64,000 nucleotides of DNA from positions 873,001 through 937,000 of the forward strand of contig JAUIMM010000688.1 of assembly GCA_031769625.1 (NCBI GenBank), read 5' to 3'. Under the pieces are notes generated by a model. That model was not told where the DNA came from and made no database searches. It saw nothing but the letters and a program-made list of their open reading frames with translations. Within the stretch, counting starts at the first letter, position 1. Every line of letters begins with the position of its first letter. A program made the position numbers and the translations under genes. Below are positions 20,525-32,081 of the stretch, in pieces. This DNA is from Taudactylus pleione (Eukaryota > Chordata > Amphibia > Anura > Myobatrachidae).

Positions 20525-20875
20525 TTCCATCCCACTTCCTGGTGTGCGTTTCACCTGACTTCCTGGTTTGCGGTCCATCTGACTTCCTGGTTTACGTTCC
20601 ATCTGACTTCCTGGTTTGCGTTCCATCTGACTTCCGGATTTCCAAAGCTTCGCGTGCGCAAGACCAATTGTGGTTGCTGCTAGATCCTATGTGGAGAAAG
20701 GACCACCTCCTAGCCAAGGAGGCAGGGAGGAAACGCGCCTGGAACGCACACTCGGAAGTAAGGAGCGGCTCTCTGCACAACCCGGAAGTGATCTCTGGAA
20801 CGCAAACCGGAAGTAATGATGGTGGCCTGCCTTTTAATCGCGGAATCCGATAGAGGGGAAGAAGCATCTGTAGGT
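20525..20875. promoter_or_regulatory. Candidate bidirectional promoter with clustered ETS-type sites
   Basis: Five copies of a degenerate unit of about 24 bp (GACTTCCTGGTTTGCGTTCC) lie at 20530-20640. Each carries ACTTCC(T/G)G, an ETS site on the minus strand. On the other side, three plus-strand sites, TCGGAAGT, CCGGAAGT and CCGGAAGT, lie at about 20752-20815. CpG is locally enriched and no TATA box is seen. The block separates the two divergent zinc-finger genes (minus donor at 20415, plus first coding exon at 23908). ETS/GABP sites are typical of TATA-less housekeeping-type promoters. That this is the promoter of both genes is inference. Confidence 0.6.
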
Positions 20876-21767
20876 CAGTATTGATGTCTATGGTGATAGA
20901 GACTATACAGGTTCCGATTTTTTTAAATGCTATTTATCTAGTCGCTATTTATTTGCATTTCACAGGAGGAGGTGCAGAGCTTCAAGACACCCTTACATTA
21001 AAATCTGACAATCTGAGTGATAATAGGGAGCTCACCTTTTCCTATCTAATTTTACATCAGCAATGACATGGGGATGTATCTTCCAGTCACCTATGTGTTT
21101 CATGGTAATTAGGCCAGTTACCAAGAGATTGTCGTCGTCCGCTATCTGACATGATCCAGAATTTCCACCTGCTGCAATATTATGGGCAATTATGATACCC
21201 ATGCCCCCCAAAACCCACACAATTGCTATTCTACTCTCAGGAAGTGCCCGCCGCTCATAGCAAGTCTGTACCACTGAAAGCTGCTTGTAGCACAAGAGAC
21301 GGGTTCACAGATGTTTATCCCAATGGGTTAATCTCAGGAGGGAACCAACCGCCCCTCATTTATTTCCCAGCTGAGCCAATGCCAGTGGGGTACCCAGAGG
21401 GAAAATAGGCAGAGCGTCCATCCCCAGGCAGACCCATCCAGATAATCCGAGCCAGCAATTCTTTCCCGGCTATATCCCCTCTGCAACCATGGCTCACCGG
21501 AGTGGGAATCGGGTGAGACATAAGGATTGATAACTGGGGGGATGGAAGGACAGTAGGACGACAGCTCATGCTGGGCTTACACGGAGAAAGGGGGGGAAGA
21601 AAGGTTTATACAAGTCTGCTTTTCTTACCCACTGGAAAGACTCTATGTCCTTGTGCCACTGTGTGCCCAGCTACAGTGTGGGGGACCCCTTGCCTAAACC
21701 TCTGCCACACCAGCCTAGAGATCATATAGTAGTGGTAGCAATCTTTTGGGCTAAAGTTTAACACTCA
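20876..21767. other. Unassigned sequence in the 5' region of the plus-strand gene
   Basis: No coding exon or repeat is recognised. A first non-coding exon of the plus gene could lie near 20830-20880, but no convincing donor stands out. Confidence 0.35.
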
Positions 21768-22341
21768 GGGCCTGATTCAGACCCGGACGCTATGCTGCGC
21801 TCACTCGCATTGAGCGATTTTTCGCAATCTGCGTATGAGTCGCAATGCGCGTGCGCGAACCAGTCATTGCGAACGGAAAGTGCTCGCCCGTAGCCGACTC
21901 GGGACGCTATTTTGAGTGACAGATAGTGCCATTTGTGGGTGGTAACGGGAAGGTGCTTAAAAACGGGGGTGTGGTTGTGCGAACGCAGGCGTGCCCGACC
22001 GTCAGAACGGCGTTTAATGGGCGTGCATAATTAGCAAAGTAGAGTCATTACACACGTGACTAGGTTGTATTTTAGCCAGAACTGCTCGCAATGTTGTGGT
22101 AGGAAAAGGCTACCACAAGCGCTGCGAGCAGCTCCGATGGCTCTCGATGTTCCAGATTAATCCTGACGTGTGTTGCGAGTGGCAAAGGGGCGTCTTTATA
22201 CAGGTGCGAGCGCATAGTGTGGACGCTCGCTATTACTTAGTGGGCGGCTTTACACGACGCAGTGCGAGCACATGATTTAAATAGCCGGCCCTTTTTAGCC
22301 AGCGAGCGGCCGCGAATAGCGTCCGGGTCTGAATCAGGCCC
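21768..22341. mobile_element. MITE of subfamily F1b, copy 1
   Basis: The ends GGGCCTGATTCAGA and TCTGAATCAGGCCC are as in F1a, but the inside is different, beginning CCCGGACGCTATGCTGCGCT. Subterminal repeats pair GACGCTAT with ATAGCGTC. Flanking triplets are TCA and TCT. A close copy is at 36353-36950 and a truncated one at 55774-56055. Confidence 0.75.
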
Positions 22342-22462
22342 TCTTTCCCTATCTTTGAAAGTATCCTTATGTTGAGGCGGATGTGGATCTGTGTGTATAA
22401 ACTCCTCCTTTGGTTGTCAAAAATAGCTTTTCGGGTTAAAAACAAAAATAAACAGTATTTTA

Positions 22463-23275
22463 GGCTAGGTATACACTGTACAGTGGGCCTGATTCAGAGC
22501 CGAACGCTCGCTCTGAATCAGGGCTGGTCTAGCTTAAAATGGAGCGGCCTCCTGGCCGCTCACAGCTATGCGAGCGTCCATTATGATGGTCGCGATGGTC
22601 AAGACCATCGGGCTTGCGACGGGACCCTGTGGTAGGGTCTCGCTGCCGCAAGCCCTGGAGTGATTTTGGCTCTATCAGAGCCAAAATCACTCCCACTGAC
22701 ATCACTAGTGATGTCAGTGGCGCCGGACTCAGACGGTAGGCGTTCCCATGGGAACGCCTCCGTCTGGCAGCCTCGCCCCGGGTACGCCCACCAAAGGGGG
22801 CGTGCTGTCACTCACCATCGACAGCACGCCCCCTTTGGTGCGAGACCCTGAGCGACGAATTCCTCGTCGCTCACCGGGTCTCGCGCATGCGCACGGCGGA
22901 GCTCCCTCCGTCGTGCGCATGCGCATTCGGGCACCATCAACCCGCTTGCGAGCGTCCTTTGCTCGCGAGCGGGTCTGAATCAGGCCCAGTGTGTGTACCC
23001 AGCAATGTCACGACACATTGGAACGATACATCGCGACGTCCGTACACACTGCATGATGCTGCGTACGATGGCGGAATGTGCCGATCCACGATGCATTTAG
23101 CAGCGTGGTGTCGTTCCCATATGTTGCGCAGCTCACCTAGATGGGAATATGAGATGAACAACGCATGTGACGCGATTGAGCGTATACACTATGCGATGTG
23201 AACAATATGTCGTTCCAGTTTGCCTCGAAACAACTTATCGGCCAAAATATATCGCCTAATGTGTACCCAGACTGT
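22463..23275. mobile_element. TIR element interrupted by an F1a MITE
   Basis: TAGGCTAGGTATACACTG at the left and CTAATGTGTACCCAGACTG at the right are diverged inverted ends of a CGAT-rich element. The F1a element at 22485-22987 lies just inside its left end. Boundaries are approximate and no coding is seen. Confidence 0.5.
22485..22987. mobile_element. Palindrome-rich MITE, family F1a, copy 3
   Basis: Perfect ends GGGCCTGATTCAGA / TCTGAATCAGGCCC and duplication AGT (22482-22484 and 22988-22990). It is one of the clearest copies. In order there are hairpins around GGTCGCGATGGTCAAGACC, TTTTGGCTCTATCAGAGCC, GACATCACTAGTGATGTC, GGCGTTCCCATGGGAACGCC, GGGGGCGTGCTGTC with its partner, GAGCGACGAATTCCTCGTCG, and GCATGCGCAC with its partner. 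Confidence 0.9.
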
Positions 23276-23848
23276 TTATTTTCACATGCTTCATTGGTAT
23301 TGTAACTTCAGGAATAACGCATCGGAAGCTGTGTTTTACAATTATTTGTGTTTGAATAGTGTTTTATAACGTATTTTGGTTACAGTTCAATGTGTAGTGA
23401 ATGACGCCCATTGGAACCAAGTTGTTGCCCCCTGTTCTGAAATGAAGGCGATAAATACCTGCAGCACCACCCATTCAAATGTTTGCCTCCCTGACCATCA
23501 CTGTTTTGCTGTTATTGGCTACAATGCAATCACATTTTGAAATCCTGACCCCAATGGTAAGGTGCAAATTATAGTTTGGAATAGTACATACTGGCATCCC
23601 CAATGATTAAAAAAACAAAACCTAATTGTAGACAAAATTCATCAGTCTGGTGTTATGGAGAGCAAGCGATAATTGGCTATGTTGGTGGGCCAGATCTACT
23701 GGTGTACCAACCATCTGGTTGGCTTTCTGGCAGCACTTTGCCGACATCGTCTGGAATTTATTTCCACAATAAGATTTTCCTTCACGCTGCACTCGTCCTC
23801 TTTATGGCACTGTTTTATATGTTCTAAATGGTATCTCTGTTTCCCAAG

Positions 23849-23985
23849 GTGTCACTGGGGCTTAGTCCCTTACACCAGGACCAGAATCCCTTCCTACAGT
23901 ATTGAGGATGGAGAGGGACAGGAGTCACATGACTGAGAGGATATTGCATCTCACCCTGGAGATCATCTACCTGCTGACTGGAGAG
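23849..23985 (+). CDS. Coding exon 1 of the plus-strand zinc-finger gene
   Basis: After an acceptor TCTGTTTCCCAAG the exon has about 59 nt of UTR. The ATG at 23908 then starts [20 protein letters not shown], ending YLLTGE before GTGAGG. Length and start match the minus gene's exon 1, and the UTR shares CAGGACCAGAA and TATTGAGG-type sequence just before the ATG. Confidence 0.85.
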
Positions 23986-26900
23986 GTGAGGGGTCTGGGA
24001 GTGTCAGAATGGAACTGTTTTTATTATTATTATTATTCCTTTTTGAATTATTGAAACATACATTGTTCAAAACAACAAAGCTATGATACAGTGCAAAATA
24101 TGAATTGTTGTACCGAGCAGTGCAAAATATAGTAACGTAGTCCATAAAGAGCCACAAAAAAACAGGAATACGTGTTCTCGGAGGGGCTGAGTTGAAGTTG
24201 AACACAAGTCTTATATAATTGCTCTGGCATTGCGTGAACATAACTAAATGAGTATATTTAGCCATGTGCAACGTTGTACCACCCTACCTGTACTCTTAAG
24301 GTGGGTACACGCGCTGGTTGGCCGTGCAGAAAATATCTTGCCTAACGCCTTGCTGCCGAATGCAGCATGGCATCCTAAATCGTGACCACGCCCCCTGCAT
24401 CTCACGGGTGTGTATGCACTTGCCGATACAGGGTCCCGTCGCCCGTCGGATTGGCAAGCTACACAGCGTTCTGACGTCTAGCCGACTTTAGTTTCATTCG
24501 AGGATTTGCCTGATAACAAGCATAATTAGGCGTGTGCACAACTCTACATAGACCACAGTTCGGCATCACGCCCTCTCTGTACTGATATGAGAATACCTGT
24601 TAGTGCGCAGTCACGCGTCTTGAAGCACAAGCGGAGATGCGTTTGGTTTGCGTACAACTGTGCATCGCCCATAGTTACTTTAACTCGGTTCTGGTGCATA
24701 CGCAGAGCAAAAACACAGCATATACTCTGTTAAAGAACTCACGGTCAGACGCAGGGAGCTTAAACAGGCAATGTACCTTAATAAGATCATCACATAATGA
24801 TAATCGCAAATGGAGGCTAAAGGCCTGATTCGGAGTCGCACACAATGCCGATATTTGTGCAAATGGTTGATTTGATGTTTATCTACTGCGCTTGCGTTAA
24901 GTCGCTAAAAAGTCACACAGCGAATGCATCACATGGGGCAGCAGTTGGGAAGCCGATGGACGTAATTCCGACCGCCGGCTTCCCGACTGTATAGTCCCGG
25001 CAAGTGTCTAATGACAGGCGTCAAAATCCCGACGCCTATCATTAGACCTACGCTGGGAGCCCGGCACCCGGCTTACCGATCGAAGGTAAGCCAGGCGCAG
25101 ACAGCCGTGGGGGGAGGGTTAGGTTTAGGGCACTGGGGGGACTTAGGGTTAGACACCCCCCCGGGAGGTTAGGGTTAGGCTAGGGGAAGGGGGGGTTAGG
25201 GTTAGGCACCCCCCGGGGGACTTAGGTTTAGGCGATGGGGAAGGGGGGGTTAGGTTTAGGCACTTAGAGGGGGAGGTTAGGGTTAGGCTAGGGGAAGGGG
25301 GGGTTAGGGTTAGGCACCCCCCGGGGGACTTAGGTTTAGGCGATGGGGAAGGGGCGGTTAGGTTTAGGCACTTAGAGGGGGAGGTTAGGGTTAGGCACCC
25401 CTAAGGGAGGGTTAGGGTTAGGGGGTAGAATAGGGTTAGCAAATACTTACCTTGGACAATCGGGATTTTCACCCCTCCCGGGCAGCCGCTGTCGAGATTT
25501 GACTTTGCCGACATTCTGATTCCCATCCCATGTTGTATATGTACAGAGGCACAGCTGCAATGAGATGCCTGGTATCTGGAATGTCTTGGAAATGCACAGT
25601 GCGTTCCTGGGAGGTGGCTTTTCAGACGCACAAAGATGGTCCGTGTTATGGGAGTGTCGCTGAACTGGTTGCAAACTCAGACGCTTAATCGTTTACGCAC
25701 CAAGCGGAATTACAGAGTCTGAAAGTGGCCATCTTAGTCATTGCACCAGACGTACACAAGGACGCAGATCCAAACTGGAAATGAAAATTGACAATCGTAT
25801 CATGGAAACGCCAAAATTAATCCAAAGGGGATAAATGAAATGAAACTGATAAAAAAGAACACAAGTTCAAAAAATAAAATAATAAAGTAAATAAACAAAA
25901 AATATCCCAAAAATAAAACCTAAATCAGCTCCCTATAGCAATCACAAAGTATATGCTGCCCTAGTATAATAATTGGATATGTCTATATTATAAGAAGGAT
26001 TTGAACTTCAATTCCTCATTGACACCTGATGGTGAAACTGACTGAAACTTGTATATCAGTTCACGTTCGCGTTGGAGAAGGCGTTCATGTCGATTTCCTC
26101 CTCTACGAAGGGGCGCAATATGTTCAATAGACACAAAACAAAGTCTTTCATTGTACGACCTTTTTTGGAAAGAAAAAAAAAGTCTGCCCACTGGTGATAT
26201 GCTGTGGTCAGTACGGGTCGCTGCCTTTCTTATGGGCAGCTGTGCACAGCAATCGGTTCCTTCAACATACCTATCGTTTAATTGATGTATAGAAGTTTAC
26301 AAAGGCAAATAGTGAGATATAAGACTTATTTACTGTCACGTGTCATCCGATGTTTCAGCCTGTGTACCATGCCTGCTAAGGGATGTGCAAATCTCTCCCC
26401 CAATTGACACAAATTAGTACAGTGAAATGAATCATTTTTGAATGGAAGCCAATTACTTTTCAGAAGGTGCCCATACACGGTGCGATAAAGCAGGCCTCCC
26501 GATCGCACCGCGTGTGGGGACCGCCCGATATGTCGGCCATCGGATGCCCCGTCGCGTCGCGAGGTGCAAATCGCATGGTATGGCCGGCTGTAGAGCTGTT
26601 ATCTAGGGCTGATAATGGAGTATGTCATCAGATCTCTCAGGTCAGGACTACAAATAATACAAAATAAAGCATTATTTTGGCAACTGGGACCCAAAATCAG
26701 GTCAGTTCTTATAATGTGCCATATACTTATACCCCTTTTACACTTGAGCTAAAACCCGGGTTATTGCAGGGTTAACCCGGGCAGCTCCCTGGTGTAAAAG
26801 GGGAGAGGGTGACCTGGAGTGCGCTGCTAGCCGGCCGATTGGTCCGGCTTCAGTGGCGCTTGGAGATGACGTCATCTCCAAGCGTCCACTTTCACGCCGG

Positions 26901-29900
26901 AAAAGTTGGGTCTATGCAGACCCGACGCGGTGTGAGCGGCGCCGACTCGGGAATATCCCGAGTCGGCGCCGGCTAAATTGCGGGTCTGATCCGGATAGGA
27001 ACTCTGGGCCTGATTCAGAGCCGGACGCTCTGACCAGAGCGCTCGCTCTGAATCAGAGCTGGCCTACCTAAAATTGGAGCGGCCTCCTGGCCGCTCGCAT
27101 AGCTGTGGGTGACCACCCACAGCTTATGCGAGCGGCCAAAAAGATGGTCGCGATGGTCAAGACCATCGTGACCATCGGGCTTGCGACTGGACCTTTGCGG
27201 TAGGGTCTCGTCTGCCGCAAGCCTTGGAGTGATTTTGGCTCTATCAGAGCCAAAAACACTCCCACTGACATCACTAGTGATGTCAGTGGGGCCACACCCA
27301 GATGGTAGGCGTTCCCATGGGAACGCCTCCGTCTGGGCAGCCACGCCCCCGGCACGCCCACCAAAGGGGGTGTGCTGTCACTCACCATCGACAGCACGCC
27401 CCCTTTCGTGCGAGACCCATAACGACGGCTTCCCCATTCGTTATTTGGGTCTCGCGCACGACGGAGACGCCTCCGTCATGCGCATTTGGATAACATCGAC
27501 CTGCTTGCGAGCGTACAGCGCTCGCGAGCGGGTCTGAATGAGACCCTCTGTTCCAACTTCGGGTCTGACCCGGAATTTTGGTGGAAAAGGGGTATTAGGC
27601 GTACCATAAAATCCCCTTAAACACTCCTGCATTACCCAGGTTCTGTGGCTGATTAAAACCAGGTGAAATCCAGGCTTGAAGTCAGCCAGCCACAGAGCCT
27701 GTGTAATTCATGTGTGTCCCGGTTTAAAGGGATATTATGGTAAGCCTACGTATACTGCATGTGTTTATATATACACATAATGTGCTATTCTTTTTGTAGA
27801 TCTAATAGGTTGTTGATAGATTTCAGTCCCAGTTTTCTGCCACACCTTCAACCTGAAATTCTGCTTGCTTAAGTGTAATTATTTAGATTTATATGCATTA
27901 AGCGTGTAATTATGGTGTATTGTGTGCTGAATGTAATGAGTAATCACTGATAGAGATTCATGGGGGATGTGTGTGAGAACCTGTTGGTCATGTAGAGGGA
28001 GGAAGGGTAATTACACCTGATTATATACAGCTAGAATTGGAAAGTAGATTTGGCTGTTGCAGTTTAACCTCTTCGCTGCTGAGTCTATTTTGGCACTTTT
28101 TGGGCTAGTCCAGTGGTTCCCAAACTTTTTGGAATCACGGCGCTTCAGCATTTTTTCCACGGCACCTCTGGCCCAAATGTTTCTTATTAAGAAATTCAGC
28201 AAAAATGAAATGAAGTGAATTGTGCTTATATGTCACCCTTTAGGTGCATACACACACAACGATTTTTTCAACGATTATCATTAAACGATATCGTTTAACG
28301 ATAATCGTTGAAAAAATCGTTCACTTTCTGAGTCAAACGATGAACGATTATCGTTCATGCGCGTTCACGTTTGTAGTTTGTAGTTCAGTCAGACTTGTCA
28401 ACTGAATGATTTTCATTAAAGGAATATGCAAAAATCGTTTGTAGTTCATAAAAATCGTTCATTACACTTTAAAAAATCTGACAGATAATCTGACAGAAAA
28501 TCGTTCATAAAATCGTTGGTAACAAAATCGTTGTGTGTGTATGCAGCTTTAGGTTCAGTTATGTGGTGTTTTACAAGGCTGTGCTTCCTTTTTCTCCACA
28601 TATTTTTTGATAGGCAAAGCCAGTGCTATGATTGCCAATCACACTGACTACATATAAGTTTATTTGGTACTGGACCACCAACCTGAGGCACCCTTGAAAG
28701 TGTCCTGAGGCACCCAGTTTGGGAACGACTGGGCTAGTCACATTCCAGCATCGATATCCATATTTATTATGCTGTACCCACACAAATAATACTTTTTTTC
28801 TCTCTCTCTCTTCAGAAGACTTTACATGTCCTGAAAATAACATTAGTTTGATTGTCTTTGCTTTTTGAGGAGACAATCTACCAAAAATGACCAAAAAGTC
28901 TTTGTTTGTTTTTAAATTGCAAGAAAGAACCAAAATCAAATGTGTGTGTATGTATATGTGTGTGTGTATATATATTATAAGGGCACGGTCGTGTCCTTAC
29001 ATTAAGGCTGAATAGAAAAAAACAGAAATCTTCATTGAGAATTCTGAAGGGGGGGGCAGGGTGTTTAAGGGGCTACACCACAAAAGCTATTGGAGGTACC
29101 GGGCTGAAATTTGGCACGTGTGGGTAGAACTGTAGCTCGGTGCTGCAGGCCAAATTTCAGGGCAAAAAAATGAAATATTAGGATTTGCGAGTAATCTAAA
29201 GCTCCAACTGTCACTTTTTCTGACATTCTCAATTAGGACCACTTTTCTGCTGTTCTCTATGGGGGATTTTTGGGAAGGCATAACTCAGGGTAGGGGGCGA
29301 ATTTAGACTTTGGGTTGTTTTATTAGGTAGTTATTGTTCCAGAATAGGGCCTTTTGGGGTTCAGGTATTTGAGAAAGTTACAGTTTTTAAACTATTACCT
29401 CACAAATCCACCATTATACAGCGCCATTTTTGAAATTCAAATATGGTAGCCGAGAGCCATTCACGGCTCGCGACGTCATCATTGCATTTTTCCCCCCTGT
29501 ATTTCCAGAACCAGGGCTAGCTCAGAGCCCAGTGCTGGTTGCACTGAATATTGGGGAACCCTACGTCATTACGTCCCCCGTATTTTGGCAACCAGGACTG
29601 GTTCTGAAAAGCCTGGTGCTGGTTGTGCTTCATACGGTGGACCCCTACATCATTTGTCCCCTGTATTTAGCGCAACCAGTACTGGGCCTCCAAAGCCCGG
29701 AGATGGTTGGTCCCTTGGGGGGGGCACGCCATTTTTTATTATTTTTTTTTTACACAGGTTTTATTTTTAAACACAGAAGCACTGACAGGTCTCACTGATC
29801 CCGTCCGTGCTTCTGTGTTTATTTATACATAGATACAGGTATCACGGATCATTCAGATCCAAGCCTGCATCAGTATGCTGCTACCTCCCCCGGGTCCTGC

Positions 29901-32050
29901 CGTCTGCACCAACGCCGCCACTAACGCCCGTGGGTCCCGGCCGCAGCTAAAGTCTGCTATCCCCCGGGTTCCGGACGCAGCTTACAGATGCTTCCTTCCC
30001 CCGAGTCCACTACCACCCGCACTCAGAGGCGGATTTAGACTTTATGGGGCCCTAAGCAAGACTCCGATTTGGGGCCCCCCTTCCTCAAACAATCCATAAC
30101 ACTATATTTTCGTTCCTAATTTATTCCTCCTACATTATTTTACATTTTTCCTCCTTATATTCAACTTTTTAAAACTTTATCAGTTCACGACTATCCTGCC
30201 AAAATCAGGGCAGTTGGGAGCAGCAGTGGTTCTAACCCTCTTGCATGAGGGTGGCTGCCACTGTTGCTGGTCCAGTCGGCCGGGTTCCGGCGCCTTTACA
30301 GTGGAACTGGCTGGCACCGGGACCGGCGTAAGCGCACAAGCGGCGGTGGCACCGCACATGCACATATAACCGGCTTCTAGGGACTGCTTCGGCTGCAGAC
30401 CCTAAAAGCCGTGTTGGGCTGCCTGAAAGGCAGAGCAGCAACTTCCACTAGAAGCCACTCTCTACTAATTGCAGCCCAGACTGGCAGCCCCAGGGGGAGA
30501 AAACACCTCTCCCTGGGGCTGTCTGTCCTGTGTGTGATTGGTAGGTAGCGCTTGCAACGGGAAGCCCCTGCCAGTCACAGCGTACCCAGTGCAGTCACGG
30601 ACTGCAACTGGCTCACTGAGGTAACAGATTTTACTGGGGTGGCTGCAGCTGTTCAGCCCCTAGGTAAAATCTGCCACAGGTTGGGAAGTAGTTACAATTT
30701 ATCCTGCCTATCTAATATATTTCCTAAACTCACATACTTTTATTATGGGATCTGGTTCACTTGCATGTAATGAAAAAAGGCAATCATTTGGCATTTTTAA
30801 TCAATTATTCAATCATTTAATTTAATTTAATTATTTATTATGGGAGGTGAGGGCAGGTAGCAGTTGGGACAGTGCTGGGGGCAGGTAACCGTTGAGGTAG
30901 ACTGGGTTAAGGGCAAGCAGCAGTTGGGGTAGAGCTGGGGGTAAAGGCATGTAGAAGTTGGGTTAGAGCTGGGGATAGATGGCAGCAAGGGCAGTCAGCA
31001 GTTGCCACAGTGCAGGGGAGCAAGGAGGGGGCTAGGGGCAGGCAGTGCTCGAGGTAGGGAGTGGGCAAAGGTAGATAGCAGCTGGTGCAGTACTGGAGGG
31101 CAAGGAGGGGGTTGGGAAAGGCAGTGCTGGGGGAAGGGGCAAGGGTAGATAGCAGCTGGGGCAGTACTGATAGTAGTAGCAGCAGCTGGCCCATCCTCAC
31201 CCCTCCTTAGACATTTGCCAAATGGTAGTACCCCCTTCTGGCTGCCCGCCCACCACTCTTCACTGTCATTACCAGCTGGAGGAAGTTACCCCCAGCCCCC
31301 CACAGCACCAAACAGCCACCTGCTCACCCCCGCAGCACCAAATGCAGGATATCTATATATATAGATAGACAGATATATCCCCCCAAAGGTGTGGTACCCA
31401 GGCTCCAGTAATAACTCTCCAAACAATGGCGATATAATCAGAGGGTGTCGCCTGTATGTTGTTGTGAGGGCACCTGGTCAACAGGGACGCAGAGAGTCAC
31501 GCCGGGCACAGGGGAAGGGAGACGTGGCCTACTGCGGGAGGCATGGGCACGCCCCCTTAGGATAATTTTGTAAAAAATAAAGATTTTATACAGCGCTGTC
31601 AAGCGGCGCTGCGCACTGGGGTTGGGGATGCTCTAAGCTCCTCGATTGTGTGATCACTTTCCTCCCCACAAGCATAGGGCACAGCACACAGCAGCTGGCT
31701 GGGTTGATGTGAAGTTGGAGGGGGGTCAGCGCCGGGCCCCTCCAGCAAGCTCAGACAAATGTATTATAGTGAGAGTGCCAGACCGTGGATTATATATTAT
31801 ATAACCCACGTACTGCCCGGCACTCCTGTGTGTTGTAGCAGCTGTGCCCGGGTGCCCTTCCTGTATAACAGCATACACCATAAAGCAGATGGACGGCACT
31901 CCCGGCTGATGAATAATAAATACGCTTGAACTAGCTATGAAAAAAGAGCGGAGGCTCTGCAATGTTGACTAGTAAACACTAGTTCAAGCGTATTTATTAT
32001 TATTCATCAGTCTAGAGTGCCGTCCATCTGCTTTATGGTGTGTGTGTGTG

Positions 32051-32081
<31 letters not shown>

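Noticed and set aside
29430..29798. ORF of 122 codons (plus strand)
   Set aside because: It lies in units of about 80 bp belonging to a repeat element; no domain or codon signal.
30840..31200. Possible Leu/Pro-rich coding region on the minus strand
   Set aside because: GGGCAG-rich low-complexity repeat inside a hAT element; no supporting signal.
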